From the NCBI RefSeq assembly GCF_050948175.1, contig NW_027490120.1:1116001-1180000 (forward strand): 64,000 nucleotides of DNA, in the 5' to 3' direction. Under the pieces are notes generated by a model. It made no database searches. It was given only the letters and a program-made list of their open reading frames with translations, and was not told where the DNA came from. Position 1 is the first letter of the stretch. The number at the start of each line of letters is the position of its first letter. Shown in pieces: positions 53,806-64,000 of this stretch. The position numbers and the translations under genes were made by a program. The DNA comes from Xylocopa sonorina. Its lineage: Eukaryota; Arthropoda; Insecta; Hymenoptera; Apidae.

Positions 53806-54419
53806 TATCACGTTTTAAGAAGTATTAGAAACCTGTTGCTTCGATACGTAGACATCTGCCATCGCTATATCCTAGCAAGGAAGTGTCGCATTTACATTCA
53901 TTTGAAGTGTATGCGAGGTATACAAGACACTTCGCAATGAATATTACGTCTTATCATGATTCATAGAACTGAGTTGCGATATCGCGTTTTGAGAAGCATT
54001 AGAACTCTATTGCTACGATACGTAGACATCTGCAAACGCTATTTCCTAGCAAGGAAGTGTCGCATTTATATTCTTTTGAAGTGAATACGGGGTATACGTA
54101 ACACTGCACAATGAATATTATATCTTATCATAAAACATAGAAATGAGATGCGATATCTCGTTTTAAGAAGCATTAGTTCCCTATTGCTTCGATACTTAGA
54201 CATCTGCAAACGCTACTTCCTAGCAAGGAAGAGTCGCATTTGCATTCTTTTGAAGTGAATACGAAGTATACATGACACTCCGCAATGAATATTATATCTT
54301 ATCATAAAACATAGAAATGGGATGCGATATTTCGTTTCAAGAAGCATTAGAACACTGTTGCTTCGATACGTAGACATCTGCCATCGCCATTTCCTAGCAA
54401 GGAAGTGCTGCATTACATT

Positions 54420-55492
54420 CTTTTGAAGTATCGTTGAGTTATACATAACGCATTGCATTGTATATTACATCTTATCATGCAACAAAGGAATGGGATGCTA
54501 TATCACGATTTGTGAAGGATTAGAACTCTATTGCGTCCAACCGTAGACATCTAGAAACGCTATTCCGTCGCATGGAAGCGTGGGCTTCTCTTTCTCTTGA
54601 AGTAATGGCGAGATATACATAACGCGTTGCATTCAATTACATCTTATTATGTTACATAGAAATGTGAAGCAATATCGCGTTCTATGAAGGATTAGTACTC
54701 TATTGCTTCAATACGTGGACATCCAGAAACGCTATTCCGTACTAAGTATGTGTTGTATTTACATTCTTTTGGAGTGTAGACGAGATATACATAAAGCGTT
54801 GCACTGATGTTACATTTTATCATGAGACATAGAAATGAGGTGCGATATCGCGGTATATGAAGCATTAGAGCTCTATTGCTTCGATGCATAGACATCTAGA
54901 AACGCTATTCCGTCGCAAGGAAGTGTGGGATTTACATGCTCTTGAGGCATTGACGGGATGTACTTAACGCGTTGCATTGAATATTACATTATATCGTGAG
55001 ACAAAGGAATGTGATGCGATATTGCGTTATGAAGCATTAGAACACTAGTGGTTCGGTATTTAGACACATAGAAATGCTGGTCCGTAGCAAGGAAATGCGG
55101 GATTTCCATTCTTTTGGAATGTTGACGAGATAAAATTAATGCGTTGCATTGAATTACATCTTATCGTGAAACATAGAAATGTGGTGCAATTTGTGAAGCA
55201 TTAGAACTCTATTGCTTCGATACGTAGGCATCTAGAAACGCTATTCCGTAGCAAGAATGTGTGGACTTTACATTACATTGAAGAGTTGACTAGATATACA
55301 TAACGCTTTGCATTGATTTTACATCTTATCATGAAATATAGAAATGAGATGCGATATCGCGTTTTATGAATCATTAGAACACTATAGCTTCGAAACTTAG
55401 ACATCTAAAAACGATATTCAGGAGCAAAGAATTGTGGCATTTACATTCTTTTGAAGTGTTGACGATGCATACATCACGCGGTGCATTGAATA
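54420..55492. repeat. Diverged satellite subfamily left of the insertion
   Basis: About six monomers with a distinct signature: CTATTCCGTCGCAAGGAAG, GTGTGG in place of GTGTCGCA, and CGTTGCATTGA in place of TTCGCAATGA. They are clearly less alike to the rest of the array and to each other. The same signature reappears right of the insertion at about 57660-58020. Confidence 0.75.
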
Positions 55493-57657
55493 CTTTTAAC
55501 TCGGCCCCGAGAGGAGGCTCGAGCATGCTACCTTGCCTTAATGGCATACGCCATATTATAATCACGCCCATACTAGCCCCCTAGCGGACCACTGCTTCGG
55601 CCAGGGACTATGACAATACGGCACCACTATTCTCGTCTTTTGAGCATGTTAACATACCCACCCATTTAATCAGACCGTGGCTGCACACAGCGACGCTCCA
55701 TCGTCGCTATCGCTCTCTTTGACGAAAGGACCTTTTTAGTCTTGACTGATAGCCGGCGTAAGGAATTTGATTTACGAACAAAATGAATAAGTGTTAGAGT
55801 CAATATTTGAGATTCCAACTATCCCATTTATATTTGACAGGAGGGGAGGGCAGGGCTGCTATGGGGCAGGACCTGAAATATGGGCAGGGACACCCCGACC
55901 CGCATCGATCTGAATGCCGTAGGCCATCCGCCTGCGGCACATTCCGCGTGGACCACGAGGAGACCTGATGCGAGGCTAAGGTGTGAGAGGCTATGTTTTC
56001 ACGTCATCCACCCTGTTACCTTATCACCGGGACCATCGCTATTCTTGCATACTAGGCTCCAACGGGTCGCCCGACACGTACGAACGCGTATGGTATTTCA
56101 TGGTGCACTCCCACCCGCGTTGCATTGAATATTGTAACATCAGGCGTACCGCCTGCCACTCTCCGGCCTCCACCTCATCATACCCAGCATCCGTATCCGG
56201 AGGCCCTGCAAACGGTCCACCCGCCTACTCGCCGTGCCTACAGAAAGAGACAACGGTACGAGAGGGAAGAAGAGTGCAGCAGGCAGCGATCACGCGCGAT
56301 CTCCACATACGAGGGGGAGGACTTCACCCCGTATTACGAGGACGAGCAGCTCTCCACCACATACTGGATCGAATCCCCAGTGCTAACGAAGAGGCATACG
56401 TATTTTTCTTACATACGTGACTAGAATAGGTACACTAATCACCTCAGACACCACAATAAGGACCTAGGTTTAAGTGAATACATGTACATACGTCGTTTCA
56501 ACATTATGTGCCGATGCGCTCGCGCGCACACTCAACGCTCGCGGCTCACGCTTAACGCGAGCCTCATCTCACTCCGAACGGCCGTTCCACCACGAAGCTG
56601 CCACACTACTCCGACCGTCCGCCCCACTGCGAGGGCCCAGCGATTCGCCCGCCTCGCGACCCGAGGAGGTCGCGGACGCGAGACCCGAGAGTCAGTTCTA
56701 ATCGTCCCAACGAAAAGAGGAGTTCCAATCCCCGACTTGAGCAATAGGCTCATCTGGAACGAGCAACTAGCTCAAATGCATCCGCCTCTGTCCATACTCC
56801 CTTAGCGGATTCCTTACGATACTTATACTATTTCCAATTCTTATTATAATCGTTAGTTAGTAACTTAGAATACAGTCAAGTGTATTTAGCATAGTGAAGT
56901 CATAGGATATAGTTTACCTTTTACCAGATTCAAAGTGTCTTTATTCCAATTCAATTACAATACCTTATCTCTAATCCACGGTACGCACACGATTATTTTA
57001 TTTCTACATCTCGTCTGCGATAGTCTTGAGGCTCGACGGCTAGAGCGAAACAGCGTTTAGCTGCTCCATCCTCACATCTACCATATACCGAATGTCTTAC
57101 ACCCAGGTGGCCCGTTAAGCTAGAGCGAACAAACGTTTAGCCCCGTCGTACTCTACCGAAGCTCAAGTATACTTGATGAGTCTTGCACCTCCGGCAAAGC
57201 GTGTACGACGCGCGGTGAGGAGAGAGTTTATTCGTCGTCTCGCTCGGGTATAGGTGGGTAGTGCACCAGGATAATCAGTCTCCAGCGTTCGAGTACCGGT
57301 TACTGTGAGGGAGGTTTCCTTCGCCGCACGAACCGTGCGAGTCGCAGACCCTCAGGGCCCAGCGCCTATGCCTGCCAGCTTGGGTCAATCCGCCTGGTCG
57401 CTCATTCCTGTAGACGTGCCACCGTTCCTGCAGTACGCCGCCGCCATCCCGGTTGCGGATCCTAGGCGCTCCAGGTACCTGGAAAGAGAAAGCAGATAGT
57501 GAAATCAAGCCTTCGCAAGGTAAGTTATAGTGATAGCATTCGTTTTATCGAATTGGAAACGCCAACGAACGCGGTCCAGACGCACTTCGCGTTTTTACCA
57601 GGAACGGTTACGACTTTGTGCCACCGCTGCGAGAGCAATCGCATCTCGGGACGTGAC
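55493..57657. mobile_element. Unidentified 2.17-kb insertion interrupting the satellite
   Basis: Satellite sequence stops after TTGCATTGAATA-like sequence at 55492 and resumes with AATATTATATCGTATCATG at 57658. AATA at both edges fits a 4-bp target duplication. The interior is unlike the satellite and richer in GC. Several short open frames exist (56125-56424 ends EDFTPYYEDEQLSTTYWIES; 56482-56805), but none matches a family I recognise. I see no terminal inverted repeats and no convincing LTR pair. Two copies of a GCTAGAGCGAA...CGTTTAGC motif lie near 57040 and 57120. It may be a decayed or non-autonomous mobile element; a captured genomic fragment is also possible. Confidence 0.5.
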
Positions 57658-58144
57658 AATATTATATCGTATCATGGGACATAGAAATGAAATGCGACAT
57701 CGCGTTTTATAAAGCATTAGAACTCTATTGCTTCGATATCTAGACATCTAGATATGCTATTCCGCCGCACGGTGGTTCGGGATTTACATTCTTTTGAAGT
57801 GTAGACGAGATATAGTTATCACGTTGCATTGAATAACGTCTTATCACGAAACATAGAAACGAAATGCGATATCGCATTTAATGGAGCACTAGATCTCCTT
57901 TGCTTCGACATGTGGACATCGAGAAACGCTATTCCTTCGCAAGGAAGTGTGGGATTTACATTCTTTTGAGGTATAGACGAGATATACATAATTCGCTGCA
58001 TTGGATATTACATCTTGTCATGAGACATAGAAAGGAGATAAACGTAACACTTCGCAATGAACATTATATCTTATCATGAAACATAGAACTGAGATGCGAT
58101 ATCGCGTTTTAAGAAGCATTACAACTCTATTGCTTCGATACGTA

Positions 58145-58780
58145 GACATCTGGAAACGCTATTTCCTAGCGAGGACGTGTGACATTTTCATTCATTTGAA
58201 GTGTAGACGAGGCATACATAACACTTCACAACGAATACTATATCTTATCATGAAACAGAAGTGAGATGCTTTATCCCGTTTTGAGAAGCATTATAAGTCT
58301 ATTGCTTCGATATGTAGACATGTGGAAACAATATTTCCTAGCAAGGATATGTGGCATTTACATTCTTTTGAAGTGAATACGAGGTATACATAACACTTCG
58401 CAATGAATCTTATATGTTATCATAAAACATAGAACTGAGATGCGATATCGCGTTTTAAGAAGCATTAGAACTCCATTGCTTCGATACGTACACAGCTGGA
58501 AGCGCTATTTCCTAGCATGGAAGTGTAGCATTTACGTTCTCTAGAAGTGTAGACGAGATATACATAACACTTCGCAAAGAATATTATATCTTATCACGAA
58601 ATAGAAGTGAGATGCGATTTTGCGTTTTAAGAAGCTTTAGAACTCTACTTGCTATGATACGTAGACATCTGCAAACGCTATTTCCTAGCAAGGAAGTGTC
58701 GCATTTACATTCATTTGAAGTGTAGCGGAGGAATACATAACACATCGCAGTGAATATTATATCATATCTTGAGAGACAGA
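58145..58780. repeat. 865-bp (five-monomer) higher-order unit, copy 1
   Basis: Matches 59010-59645 with a constant offset of 865 bp, equal to five monomers of 173. Private variants shared include CTAGCGAGGACGTGTGACAT, ATGCTTTATCCCGTTTTG and ACACAGCTGGAAGCGC. The matched stretch is about 636 bp. Confidence 0.85.
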
Positions 58781-59009
58781 AATGAGATGCGATATCGCGT
58801 TTTAAGAAGCATTAGAACTCCATTGCTTCGATACGTACACAGCTGGAAGCGCTATTTCCTAGCATGGAAGTGTAGCATTTACGTTCTCTAGAAGTGTAGA
58901 CGAGATATACATAACACTTCGCAAAGAATATTATATCTTATCACGAAATAGAAGTGAGGTGCGGTATTGCATTTTAAGAAGCATTGGAACTCTATTGCTA
59001 CGATAAGTA

Positions 59010-59645
59010 GACATCTGGAAACGCTATTTCCTAGCGAGGACGTGTGACATTTTCATTCATTTGAAGTGTAGACGAGGCATACATAACACTTCACAACGAA
59101 TACTATATCTTATCATGAAACAGAAGTGAGATGCTTTATCCCGTTTTGAGAAGCATTATAAGTCTATTGCTTCGATATGTAGACATGTGGAAACAATATT
59201 TCCTAGCAAGGATATGTGGCATTTACATTCTTTTGAAGTGAATACGAGGTATACATAACACTTCGCAATGAATCTTATATGTTATCATAAAACATAGAAC
59301 TGAGATGCGATATCGCGTTTTAAGAAGCATTAGAACTCCATTGCTTCGATACGTACACAGCTGGAAGCGCTATTTCCTAGCATGGAAGTGTAGCATTTAC
59401 GTTCTCTAGAAGTGTAGACGAGATATACATAACACTTCGCAAAGAATATTATATCTTATCACGAAATAGAAGTGAGATGCGATTTTGCGTTTTAAGAAGC
59501 TTTAGAACTCTACTTGCTATGATACGTAGACATCTGCAAACGCTATTTCCTAGCAAGGAAGTGTCGCATTTACATTCATTTGAAGTGTAGCGGAGGAATA
59601 CATAACACATCGCAGTGAATATTATATCATATCTTGAGAGACAGA
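59010..59645. repeat. 865-bp (five-monomer) higher-order unit, copy 2
   Basis: Second copy of the unit at 58145-58780. The monomer variant with ACACAGCTGGAAGCGC is also present a third time around 58780-58960, 347 bp (two monomers) from the first, so unequal exchange has acted more than once here. Confidence 0.85.
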
Positions 59646-62600
59646 AATGTGATGCGATATCGCGTTTTAAGAAGCAATAGAACTCTATTGCTGCCATACG
59701 TAGACATCTGCAAACGCTATTTCCTAGCAAGGAAGTGTCGCATTTACATTCTTTTGAAGTGAATACGAGGTATACATGACACTTCGCAATGAATATTATA
59801 TCTTATCATGAAACAAAGAAATGAGATGCGATATCGCGATTTAAGGAGCATTAAAACTCTAATGCTTCGATACATGGACATCTGCAAACACTAATTCCTA
59901 GCAAGGAAGTGTCGCATCTACATTCTTTTGAGGTAAATACAAGGTATACATGACTCTTCGCAATGAATATTATATCTTGTCATGAGACATAGAAATGAGA
60001 TGCGATATGGCGTTTTAAGATGCATTAGAACCCTATTGCTACAATACGTAGACATCTGCAAACGCTATTTCCTAGGAAGGAAGTGTCGGATTTACATTAT
60101 TTTGAAGTGAATACGAGGTATACATGACACTTCGCAATGAATATTATATCTCATCATGACACATAGAAATGATATGCGATATCGCGTTTTAGGATGCGTT
60201 AGAACCCTATTGCTACGATACGTTGAAATCTGCAAACTCTATTTCCTAGCAAGGAATTGTCGCATTTTCATTCTTTTGAAGAGAATACTAGGTTTACATG
60301 ACACTTCGCAATGAATATTATATCATCATGAAACATAGAAGTGAGGTGCGGTATTGCATTTTAAGAAGCATTGGAACTCTATTGCTACGATAAGTAGACA
60401 TCTGGAAACGCTATTTCCTTGCAAGGACGTGTCGCATTTACATTCTTTTGAAGTGAACACGAGGTATACATGACACTTCGCAATGAATATTATATCTTAT
60501 CATGAAACATAGAAATGAGAAGCGAAGTCTCGTTCTAAGAAGCATTAGTACCCTATTGTTTCTATACGTAGACATCTGGAAACGCTATTTCCTAGGAAGC
60601 AAGTGTCGCATTTACATTCTTTTGAAGAGAATACGACGTTTACATGACACTTCGCAATGAATATTATAACATCATGAAACATAGAAGTGAGGTGCGGTAT
60701 TGCGTTTTAAGAAGCAATAGAACTATATTGCTACGATAAGTAGACATCTGCAAACGCTATTTCCCTGCAAGGAAGTGTCGCATTTACATTCTTTTGAAGC
60801 GAATACGAGGTATACATGACACTTCGCAATGAATATTATATCTTGTCATGAGACATAGAGATGAGATGCGATATGGCGTTTTAAGATGCATTAGAACTCT
60901 ATAGCTACGATACGTAGACATCTGCAAACGCTATTTCCTAGGAAGGAAGTGTCGAATTTACATTCTTTTGAAGTGAACACGAGGTATACATGACACTTCG
61001 CAATGAATATTATATCTCATCGTGAAACATAAAACTGAGATGCGAAGTCTCGTTTTAAGAAGCATTAGAACCCTATTGTTTCTATACGTAGACATCTGGA
61101 AACGCTATTTCCTAGCAAGGAAGTGTCGCATTTACATTCATTTGAAGTGTAGTCGAGGAGTACATAACACTTCGCAATGAATATTATATCTTATCATGAA
61201 ACATAGAAATGAGATGCGACGTCGCGTTTTAAGAAGCACTAGAACTCGATTGCTTCTATACTTAGACATCTGGAAACGTAATTTCCCAGAAAGGAAGTGT
61301 CGCGTTTACATTCATTTGAAGTGTATGCCAGGTATACAAGACACTTCGCAATGAATATTATATCTATATTATATCTTATCATGAAACATAGAAATGATAT
61401 GCGATATCGCGTTTTGAGAAGCATTAGAAATCTACTGCTACGATACGTAGATAACTGCTGACGCTATTTCCTAGCAAGGAAGTGTCGCATTTACATTCTT
61501 TTGAAGTGAACACGAAGTATACATTACACTCCACAGTGAATATTATATCTTAACATGAAACATAGAAATGAGATGCGATATCGCGTTTTGAGAAGCGTTG
61601 GAACTCTACTGCTACGATACGTAGACATCTGCAGACGCTATTTCCTAGCAAGGAAGTATCGCATTTACATTCTTTTGAAGTGAGTACGAAGTATACATAA
61701 CACTCCACAATGAATATTATATCTTATCGTGAAATATAGAAATGAGATGCGATATCGCGTTTTGAGAAGCATTAGTACTCTACTGTTACGATTCGTAGAT
61801 ATCGGCAAACGCTATTTCCTAGCAAGGAAGTGTCGCACTTACATCCTTTTGAAGTGAACACGAGGTATATATAACACTCCACAACGAATATTACATCTTA
61901 TCAAGAAACATAGAAATGTGATGCGATATGGCGATTTAAGAAGCATTAGAACACTAATCCTACGATACGTAGACATCTGCAAACGCTATTTCCTAGCAAG
62001 GGAGTGTCGCATTTACAATCTTTTGAAGTGAATACGAGGTTATGATAACACTCCACAATGAATATTGTATCTTATCATGAAACATACAAATGAGATGCGA
62101 TATCGCGTTTTTAGAAGAAATAGAAATCTATTTCTACGATACGTAGACATCTGCAGACGCTATTTCCTAGCAAGGAAGTGTCGCATTTACATTCTTTTGA
62201 AGTGTAGACGAGATATACATATCAATGCACAATGAATATTATATCTTGTCACGAAACATACAAATGTGATGCGATATCGCGATTTAAGAAGCACTAGAAC
62301 TCTAATGCTACGATACGTAGACACCTGCAGACGCAATTTCCTAGCAAAGAAGTGTTCATTTACATTCTTATGAAGTGTATGCGAGGTGTACATGCCACTT
62401 CGCATTGAATATTATATCTTATCATGTAACATAGAAATGAGTTGGGATATCTCGTTTTAAGAAGCATTGGAACTCTATTGCTACGATACGTAGGCATCTG
62501 CAGACGCTATTTCCTAGGAAGGAAGTGTCGCATTTACATTCTTTTGAAGTGAACACGAAGTATACATAACACTCCACAGAGAATATTATATCTTATCATG

Positions 62601-64000
62601 AAATATAGAAATGAGATGCGATATCGCGTTTTGAGAAGAATTAGTACTCTACTTTTACGATTCGTAGACATCGGCAAACGCTATTTCCTAGCAAGGAAGT
62701 GTCGCATTTGCATCCTTTTGAAGTGAATACGAGGTATATATAACACTCCACAACGAATATTACATCTTATCATGAAACATAGATATGAGATGCGATATGG
62801 CGATATAAGAAGCATTAGAACACTAATCCTACGATACGTAGACTTCTGCAAACGCTATTTCCCATCAAGGAAGTGTCGCATTTACATTCATTTGAAGTGT
62901 ATGCGAGGTATACAAGACACTTCGCAATGAATATTATATCTTATCATGAAACATAGAAATGAGATGCGTTATCGCGATTTTAGAAGCATTAGAAATCTAT
63001 TGCTTCGATACGTAGACATCTGGAAACTCTATTTCCTAGCAAGGAAGTGTCGCATTTACATTGTTTTGATGTGAATACGAGGTACACATGACACTTCGTA
63101 ATGAATATTATATCCTATCATGAAACATAGAAATGAGATGCGATATCGGGTTTTAACAAGCATTAGACCTGTATTGCTACGATACCTAAACATCTGCAAA
63201 CGCTATTTCCTAGCGAGGAAGTGTCGCATTTACATTCTTTTGAAGTTAATACGAGGTATACATAACACTGCACAATGATTATTATATTTTATCATGAAAC
63301 ATAGAAATGTGATGCGATATCGCGATTTAAGAAGCATTAAAAATCTCTTGCTTCGATACGTAGACATCTGCAAACGCTACGTCCTACAATGGAAGTGTCG
63401 CATTTACATTCTTTTGAAGTGAATACGAGGTTATGATAACACCCCACAATGAATATTATATCTTATCATGAAACATAGAAATGGGATGCGATATGGCGAT
63501 TTAAGAAGCAGTAGATCCCTATTGCTTCGATACGGAGACATGTGCCAACGCCATTTCCTAACAAGGAAGTGTCGCATTTACGTTCATTTGAAGTGTATGC
63601 GAGGTATACTAGACACTTCGCAATGAATATTATTTCTTATCATGAAGCATAAAAATGAGATGCGATATCGCGTTTTGAGAAGCATTAGAACTCTATTGCT
63701 ACGATACGTAGACATCTGCAGACGCTATTTGCTAGCAAGGAAGTGTCGCATTTACATTCTTTTGAAGTGTATGCGAGGTATACATGATACTTCGCAATGA
63801 ATATTATATCTTAGCATGAAGCATATAAATGGGGAGCGATTTCGCGTTTTAAGAAGCATTAGAACTCCATTGCTTCGTTACGTAGACAACTGCCACCGCT
63901 ATTTCCTAGCAAGGAAGTGTCGCATTTACATTCTTTTTATGTGAATACGAGGTATACATGTAACTTCGCAGTGAATATTATATCTTATCATGAAACATAG

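Larger units (their letters stand above)
45321..55492. repeat. Satellite array, left block (about 173-bp monomer, about 59 copies)
   Basis: The phrase AGTGTCGCAT recurs at 45379, 45551, 45725, 45897 and so on, giving spacings of 172 or 174 bp. Each monomer contains in order: CATTAGAACTCTATTGCT, TACGTAGACATCTGCAAACG, CTATTTCCTAGCAAGGAAGT, TTTACATTCTTTTGAAGTG, GCAATGAATATTATATC and GAAATGAGATGCGATATCGC. The 2-bp length difference is explained by ATATCATCATG (short form) against ATATCTTATCATG (long form). Copies are mostly 85-97 percent alike by eye, except a more diverged set at about 54420-55490. The left edge is sharp. Open frames crossing monomers are not genes. Confidence 0.96.
57658..64000. 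repeat. Satellite array, right block (about 37 copies, runs off the window)
   Basis: Same monomer and orientation as the left block. It begins with diverged copies, includes a five-monomer higher-order duplication, and continues unbroken to the last base, so the array end is not in this window. Confidence 0.96.

Noticed and set aside
45321..64000. CRISPR array
   Set aside because: Tandem repeat with no unique spacers in a eukaryotic genome.
45321..64000. CENP-B box in the satellite monomer
   Set aside because: By eye no monomer segment fits NTTCGNNNNANNCGGGN; the TTCG occurrences lack the downstream CGGG.

Overview
The window looks like part of an insect Hox (Antennapedia-type) cluster, most likely from a hymenopteran. 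Three features support this. The first is a two-exon Hox3/zerknüllt (zen) homeobox gene on the minus strand (2592-5669). The second is a clear mir-993 microRNA precursor on the plus strand (about 35588-35672); mir-993 is the arthropod mir-10 relative linked to Hox3. The third is a full-length R1-clade LINE of an arthropod type. GC is moderately high and CpG is not visibly depleted. I cannot name the species.

Layout. 1-2591: sequence downstream of zen, no gene seen. 2592-5669: zen, with a short first exon, a 1.8-kb GT-AG intron and a second exon carrying the homeodomain. About 5770-28624: a long non-coding stretch with simple repeats and no exon I can support. 28641-34019: an apparently complete minus-strand R1-clade LINE with a CCHC gag-like ORF1 and an endonuclease/RT ORF2, flanked by a 16-bp identical direct repeat that I read as its target-site duplication. 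34036-35587: short non-coding stretch with a (GA)n tract. About 35588-35672: mir-993. 35673-45320: non-coding. 45321 to the window end: a tandem satellite of about 172-174 bp per monomer, roughly 95 copies, broken at 55493-57657 by a 2.17-kb unrelated insertion with a 4-bp flanking duplication.

There is only one host protein-coding gene that I can defend. The intergenic DNA is probably Hox regulatory landscape between zen and the next Hox gene (expected to be Dfd, not present here). The most unusual aspect is genome architecture. A full-length LINE and a satellite array of at least 18.7 kb, with nucleosome-scale monomers and internal higher-order duplications, sit beside or inside a Hox cluster, a kind of locus normally poor in such repeats. 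Either the cluster has been invaded, it ends at a rearrangement breakpoint, or the assembly is joined wrongly here.
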